The position numbers were made by a program, and so were the translations under genes. A stretch of DNA of 64,000 nt from Aquabacter sp. L1I39 (GTDB lineage: Bacteria; Pseudomonadota; Alphaproteobacteria; Rhizobiales; Xanthobacteraceae): the NCBI RefSeq assembly GCF_017742835.1, contig NZ_CP072392.1, forward strand, positions 3,036,387 to 3,100,386, read 5' to 3'. The notes below the pieces were generated by a model, which did not search any database, was not told the DNA's origin, and saw only the letters and a list, made by a program, of their open reading frames with translations. Positions 63,197 through 64,000 of this stretch are shown piece by piece; position 1 is the first letter of the stretch; every line of letters starts with the position of its first letter.

Positions 63197-63631
63197 CTAT
63201 TTTGCAGCCGGAGTGCACAGGATGGCCGGCTCGGTCCCACCGCCCGCCTTCGGCACGTCGCGCACATAGCAGATGCTCATCTCGCCGGTATCGGCATTGA
63301 CGCGGAAGATGCCGGTTTCGCCGGAGAAGTTGGTGGCGACCAGCCGGTAGGCGCCAAGTTTCTGCGCGCCTGCGCCTTCGCCCCGGGCGAAGCAGCGCGT
63401 GATGCCCACCAGTGCGCTGTCCGGCCGCTCGAACTGGCAGGCGGACATTTCCCCCGTCGTTCGGTTCACGGAGAAGACGCGGTTGGCCTGGTTGGAGGGG
63501 GGTGCGCCGAAGTCAAAGCCCGCCTTGGCGTCCTGCGCCGCCGCACCGGCGACGCTGGCAACCAGAAGCCCTGCCGCCAGCAGGCCGGCCTGCCCCGGCC
63601 GAGGCGCCGTCAACCTCTTGCCCGTCATCAT
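63197..63631 (-). CDS. exported hypothetical protein with internal repeat
   Basis: 144-residue protein with a signal peptide (about 1-32, GLLAAGLLVASVAGAAAQ). The mature part holds two related units, RVFSVNRTTGEMSACQFE and GIFRVNADTGEMSICYVRD, spaced about 50 residues apart, and ends in a Cys-containing tail (ILCTPAAK). GGAGGAGG lies 5 bases before ATG 63631. The TGEMS repeat suggests a small beta-structured adhesive or binding unit. Function unknown. Confidence 0.75.
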   Translation of the reverse strand: MMTGKRLTAPRPGQAGLLAAGLLVASVAGAAAQDAKAGFDFGAPPSNQANRVFSVNRTTGEMSACQFERPDSALVGITRCFARGEGAGAQKLGAYRLVATNFSGETGIFRVNADTGEMSICYVRDVPKAGGGTEPAILCTPAAK

Positions 63632-63817
63632 GGTCCTCCTCCGTCCTGCCGCCCCTGGCAGGCGCGGCGCATTGGCAAGAATGGCGTCGGAGGCTGGACA
63701 TGAAAAGCGGCAGGATTGTAGGCAGGGGCCACTCAGACCGCGGGTCGCTGCCGCTTTCCCGCACGCAGCGGCTGCCCGGGGCATCATGCCCCGGATCAAG
63801 ACCCCAAAGGATGCCCC

Positions 63818-64000
63818 ATGGCCCAAGCGCCTCTCGTCGTCGCCTTCGATCTGGACGGAACGCTGGTGGACACCGCGCCCGATCTCCTGGACGCCCTGGA
63901 CCATGTCCTCGACCGCCACGGCGTCGCGCCGGTGGACCGCGACCGCTCGCGCAACATGATCGGGCGTGGCGGGCGCCATCTCATCATCCGGGCGCTGGAG
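63818..64000 (+). CDS. gph: phosphoglycolate phosphatase (partial, cut by window end)
   Basis: The first 61 codons of a HAD-superfamily hydrolase. FDLDGTLVDTAPDL (10-23) supplies the nucleophile Asp11 and the acid/base Asp13; RNMIGRGGRHLI follows the cap region start. AAAGG lies 7 bases before ATG 63818. Gph clears 2-phosphoglycolate. The divergent hypothetical gene and rpiA nearby support the identification; no stop is seen before the window ends. Confidence 0.88.
   Translation, partial: MAQAPLVVAFDLDGTLVDTAPDLLDALDHVLDRHGVAPVDRDRSRNMIGRGGRHLIIRALE

Overview
The window is 64 kb of very GC-rich chromosome with dense, mostly operonic genes and almost no AT-rich DNA. The split F0 ATP synthase operon (I-a-c-b'-b), the long rpsU, an rpoH next to an RluD-type synthase, a ROSE-type thermosensor ahead of hsp20 and the overall gene content point to an alphaproteobacterium of the order Hyphomicrobiales. 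Something close to Xanthobacteraceae (Xanthobacter, Azorhizobium, Ancylobacter) is my inference; no marker here settles the genus. I see no rRNA, CRISPR array, prophage or insertion sequence.

Layout. 1-5.4 kb: a small heat-shock gene behind an RNA thermometer, a 33-bp tandem repeat, a secreted SGNH-fold protein that seems to lack its catalytic residues, and the atpIBEF'F operon with a strong promoter. 5.4-15.9 kb: housekeeping genes (smc, a thioredoxin/TPR chaperedoxin, a LON-domain protein, an iron-sulfur photolyase with a 57-aa DUF2256 partner, an SDR, a pseudouridine synthase, rpoH). 15.9-17.0 kb: a gene-free block with three copies of a ~157-bp element that has long inverted ends. 17.0-21.3 kb: Nudix, GST, and a TPP-riboswitch-controlled thiOSGE operon. 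21.3-29.6 kb: a glutaryl-CoA dehydrogenase/CoA-transferase/ThDP-enzyme group with a divergent TetR gene and its operator, then ethanolamine ammonia-lyase (eutBC) and a phasin-like gene.

30-54 kb is an accessory catabolic region: an exporter and LysR gene, an unusual orotate phosphoribosyltransferase-like gene fused by overlap to a carbamoylase-type hydrolase and followed by an amino-acid ABC transporter; a dihydropyrimidinase with a GntR/FCD regulator; a second amino-acid ABC transporter divergent from a 2Fe-2S/FAD/FAD dehydrogenase and a DapA-like lyase. The dihydropyrimidinase promoter and the divergent transporter/dehydrogenase promoter share a GTATAC palindrome, so they are probably one GntR regulon for uptake and oxidation of a cyclic amide, D-amino acid or imino acid.

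Into this region is set the most interesting locus, 36.9-43.8 kb: a complete NHLM-type peptide export system (HlyD-like adaptor, C39 peptidase-ABC protein, second ABC protein) followed by an 86-aa peptide gene with a double-glycine leader. Its core is cysteine-free, has a repeated WGxGAxG motif, and no peptide-modifying enzyme is nearby. This looks like a leader-processed exported peptide of undescribed type.

54-64 kb returns to housekeeping: tRNA-Leu(UAA), a DoxX protein, an A-type Fe-S carrier, a large PAS-GGDEF-EAL protein, ettA, a cupin, rpiA, and the start of a phosphoglycolate phosphatase gene cut by the window end.
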